Both the position numbers and the translations under genes were made by a program. A DNA stretch of 7,738 nucleotides from Actinomycetes bacterium. Its GTDB lineage: Bacteria; Actinomycetota; Acidimicrobiia; Acidimicrobiales; RAAP-2. This document shows, piece after piece, positions 5,995 through 7,738 of this stretch. How positions within the stretch are numbered: the stretch's first letter is position 1; every line of letters starts with the position of its first letter. The stretch lies in assembly GCA_021849435.1 (NCBI GenBank), contig JAJZSX010000105.1, positions 1 to 7,738 of the forward strand, written 5' to 3'. The notes under the pieces were generated by a model. It saw nothing but the letters and a program-made list of their open reading frames with translations, had not been told where the DNA came from and searched no databases.

Positions 5995-7253
5995 CGGGTC
6001 TTCGCTCCGTCGGCGACGCGAGGCAGGGACGGAGCGCGTAGTGCGTTCCGTCGAGACGTCAGCGTGAGGGTGATGATGGTCCGGGTGGTCACGATGAGCC
6101 AGAAGAGCACGAGGACGACAGCGAACGCGGCCCCAAGCCACCGCAACGCGCTGAGATCCCAACTCTGCGCGAGGACGAGCGTCGCGGTCGTGTAGGCGCC
6201 GAGCGGGAAGGTGAAGGCCCACCAGCCAATGCCGAAGGGGAGCGGTCCGGTCCGCAAGTAGCGAACGAGCAGGATGGTTGCTGCGATCAACCACCAGGCA
6301 CCGAATCCCCACAGGGCGGTGGCGAAGAGGTTCGAGAAGACTTCGATGCTGGGATCTATCGGCCCGTAGAGCCCGGCACCCGCCGCGGCCATTTTCACCA
6401 GGGTTACCGTGCCGATGCCGATCGGCCCGAGACCGATCCACAGCGCCGGGGCCAGTGCGGCGTGGGGTAGCGGATGCACGATGAGCCGCTGGAACAGCAT
6501 CGCGAGGATCATCACGTAGAGCACGAACCCGATACCCCAGAAGGCGTAGGACATGAAGAGCAGCGCGCGCGCCGTCGCGGGCGATGAGCCAGACATCAAC
6601 GGCAGGATGACGAGCGGGACGATGATGTTGACCACGGGCGGGATGAACCAACTGCCGTTGACAGCCTCAGCGTTCACCGCCGGATGCACGAAGAGCAGAT
6701 AGGCGAAGACGACGCTTATGGCGAGTGCCGCGGGCACGCCGACCCAGTCGAGTGCCGCGACCACCGTTCGAACAGTGTTCGGCGCGAACCACGTCGGGCC
6801 AACGGCGGCCATCGTGGCGGCGATGACCAGGATGCCACCGGGGAGCGTGCCGTAAAGGCCACCCTGGACGGGATCGCGCAGGCTCGCCGCCGCGGCGTCG
6901 GGGTGCCAGACGATTCTCGCGAGGTAGGGAATCAGCAGACCGATCGCGAGAACGATGGAGACGATCGTCATAACCTGGGCCACGACACGCGTCGTCGCGG
7001 CGAGTCCCGTGAAGTTACCGGGATTCTGCATCGAGATGATGGCGATGACCGCCGTACCCATCACCGCGCCGTACCAACCCGGATGGAAGTCTCGCAGGGC
7101 GCTCGTCGCGAGGGCTGGCTCGTTCGCGTGGTCGCTCTGAACGCGAGTCGCCGTCGGTGGCGCCTCGCCGATGCTGGCGTGTCGTGATACTGATTCAGCG
7201 GTACGCACGGTGGTGACCACCTCACTCTCCGATACGCGGTGTGACGGATTCAC
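5991..7253 (-). CDS. TDT-family transporter/channel (TehA/Mae1/Ssu1/SLAC1 superfamily)
   Basis: An integral membrane protein of up to 420 residues with about ten helices (near 59-78, 92-112, 136-156, 165-188, 204-222, 232-255, 270-291, 306-330, 340-362, 370-392), the normal TDT fold. FHPGWYGAVMGTAVIA (56-71), LPHAALAPALWIGLGPIGIG (262-281) and WWAFTFPLGAYTTAT (344-358) are family signatures. Members include sulfite exporters (Ssu1), malate/C4-dicarboxylate carriers (Mae1) and anion channels (TehA, SLAC1). Beside a TauA-type importer, sulfite or another anion is a reasonable guess. Start is uncertain: the GTG at 7253 gives the longest form but has no ribosome site, while the in-frame GTG at 7220 (409 residues) has GGAG 6 bases upstream. 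The first ~55 residues are a hydrophilic tail with no recognised domain. The gene runs divergent from arsR and convergent with the ABC ATPase gene. Confidence 0.88.
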   Translation of the reverse strand: MNPSHRVSESEVVTTVRTAESVSRHASIGEAPPTATRVQSDHANEPALATSALRDFHPGWYGAVMGTAVIAIISMQNPGNFTGLAATTRVVAQVMTIVSIVLAIGLLIPYLARIVWHPDAAAASLRDPVQGGLYGTLPGGILVIAATMAAVGPTWFAPNTVRTVVAALDWVGVPAALAISVVFAYLLFVHPAVNAEAVNGSWFIPPVVNIIVPLVILPLMSGSSPATARALLFMSYAFWGIGFVLYVMILAMLFQRLIVHPLPHAALAPALWIGLGPIGIGTVTLVKMAAAGAGLYGPIDPSIEVFSNLFATALWGFGAWWLIAATILLVRYLRTGPLPFGIGWWAFTFPLGAYTTATLVLAQSWDLSALRWLGAAFAVVLVLFWLIVTTRTIITLTLTSRRNALRAPSLPRVADGAKTR

Positions 7254-7264
7254 ACCGAATACAT

Positions 7265-7288
7265 CGATAAGCGTAAATGTAATTATCG
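7265..7288. promoter_or_regulatory. Inverted repeat CGATAA-N12-TTATCG, candidate operator
   Basis: Two perfect 6-base arms stand 12 bases apart in an AT-rich island of otherwise GC-rich DNA. The repeat overlaps the candidate -10 of the transporter promoter and lies about 155 bases upstream of the arsR start. Spacing and position suit a dimeric repressor of winged-helix type, for example the adjacent ArsR-family protein, but there is no direct proof. Confidence 0.4.
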
Positions 7289-7298
7289 CGTCCGTCTA
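7270..7298 (-). promoter_or_regulatory. Candidate sigma-70-type promoter for the TDT transporter gene
   Basis: On the minus strand TAGACG (7293-7298) is followed after 17 bases by TACGCT (7270-7275). The -35 matches four of six consensus bases and the -10 three of six, so the promoter is weak and would need an activator. Transcription would begin near 7263. That gives a leader of about 10 bases to the GTG at 7253, or about 43 bases to the GTG at 7220. Confidence 0.3.
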
Positions 7299-7312
7299 GG
7301 GACTTTTGTCCC
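7299..7312. promoter_or_regulatory. DosR/DevR-like (NarL-family) binding box GGGACTTTTGTCCC
   Basis: Perfect GGGAC/GTCCC arms flank TTTT. With three flanking bases each side it matches 16 of 20 positions of the mycobacterial DosR consensus TTSGGGACTWWAGTCCCSAA on either strand. It lies 46 bases upstream of the GTG at 7253 and directly abuts the candidate -35 of the transporter promoter, a position typical of activator sites. The binding protein is not encoded in the window. Confidence 0.5.
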
Positions 7313-7443
7313 GATGCCGACGGGGTGGTCGCAAGATACGGCGACACTACGTCGCTGGTCCACGGCGCCGGCTCGCGAGGGTGCGGCGGTCGTCACCGTA
7401 CACTCGGAGTGGTGGAACTCGTCCTTGGCGTAGTGGGTCACTC

Positions 7444-7738
7444 GTGGCGCTCGTGACCGATCAGGACTGGCCCGCACTTGGCGAGGCCACTCTGGGTACG
7501 GGCGAGGCGGTGGCGTTAGCCCGGTTGCTCGGGGCGCTGGCCGACCCGATTCGACTGCGACTGATCTCGATCATCGCCGAACGCGGACCCACGTGCGCCT
7601 GTGACCTCGTCGGTCCACTCGAGCGCAGTCAACCGACGATCTCGCACCACACGAAGGTCCTCGCCGAGGTCGGGCTCTTGCGAGGAACCAAACACGGCCG
7701 ATCGATCTGGTGGAGCGTGGATCGCGACCGCCTGGCCA
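7444..7738 (+). CDS. ArsR/SmtB-family winged-helix metalloregulator (truncated by window edge)
   Basis: The first 98 residues of a small dimeric repressor; the C terminus lies beyond the window. After a ~25-residue lead the winged-helix domain follows: LGALADPIRLRLISIIAERG (29-48), then TCACDLVGPL with Cys51 and Cys53, the recognition helix RSQPTISHHTKVLAEVGLLR (61-80), and a wing TKHGRSIWWSVDRD (82-95). The Cys-x-Cys-Asp-Leu at the helix before the recognition helix is the arsenite/antimonite site of classical ArsR proteins, so it is probably released from DNA by As(III)/Sb(III) or another thiophilic metal. The third Cys of the E. coli protein is replaced by Val. Start: GTG at 7444 or GTG at 7453; neither has a strong ribosome site. 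It is divergent from the TDT transporter; arsenic-resistance genes may follow to the right, unseen here. Confidence 0.9.
   Translation, partial: MALVTDQDWPALGEATLGTGEAVALARLLGALADPIRLRLISIIAERGPTCACDLVGPLERSQPTISHHTKVLAEVGLLRGTKHGRSIWWSVDRDRLA

Noticed and set aside
5926..6651. Open frame of 241 codons on the minus strand
   Set aside because: It overlaps the TDT transporter gene in another frame on the same strand. Its product is Arg/His/Pro-rich with no membrane pattern, a frame shadow.
6684..7187. Open frame of 167 codons on the plus strand
   Set aside because: Antisense to the transporter gene; the product is a low-complexity Arg/Asp/Gly-rich sequence with no family resemblance.

Overview
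The window is GC-rich DNA with many GTG/TTG starts, strong GGAG-type ribosome sites and short spacers. Gene content (acyl-CoA synthetase, aldehyde dehydrogenase, disulfide-rich SGNH hydrolase, TauA-type binding protein, CxC-type ArsR) fits a free-living high-GC actinobacterium. A lineage such as Acidimicrobiia is a guess from overall character, not from a marker gene. It looks like ordinary chromosome: no tRNA, rRNA, IS element, CRISPR array or phage gene was seen.

Layout. Positions 1-2899 hold three leftward genes: the N-terminal part of an AMP-binding acyl-CoA synthetase (cut by the left edge), an aldehyde dehydrogenase with all catalytic residues, and a membrane-anchored SGNH/GDSL-type hydrolase. 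A 309-base divergent spacer follows. Positions 3209-5994 hold a rightward ABC importer of the taurine/sulfonate/nitrate type in the order permease, secreted binding protein, ATPase. Next comes a leftward ten-helix TDT-family transporter (TehA/Mae1/Ssu1/SLAC1 superfamily). Its stop codon shares the same CTAG with the stop of the ATPase gene. At the right edge, divergent from the transporter, is the start of an ArsR-family repressor with a Cys-x-Cys metal site.

How they may work together. The binding protein has the Trp-spacer-Gly-Arg-Ile-Glu-spacer-Val-Trp-Asp-Pro segment typical of TauA, so the importer probably takes up a small sulfonate or similar anion. Some TDT proteins (Ssu1) export sulfite. 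Import of an organosulfonate with export of released sulfite is therefore a reasonable but unproven model. The aldehyde dehydrogenase and acyl-CoA synthetase could process the carbon skeleton, but no desulfonating enzyme is present in the window.

The most interesting non-coding region is the 190-base spacer between the TDT transporter and arsR. It carries GGGACTTTTGTCCC, a close match to the DosR/DevR (NarL-family) hypoxia/NO box, directly against a candidate -35 of the transporter gene. A separate inverted repeat, CGATAA-N12-TTATCG, overlaps the candidate -10. Together they suggest the transporter is under two-layer control, possibly redox/hypoxia activation plus ArsR-type repression. This is inferred from sequence patterns only.
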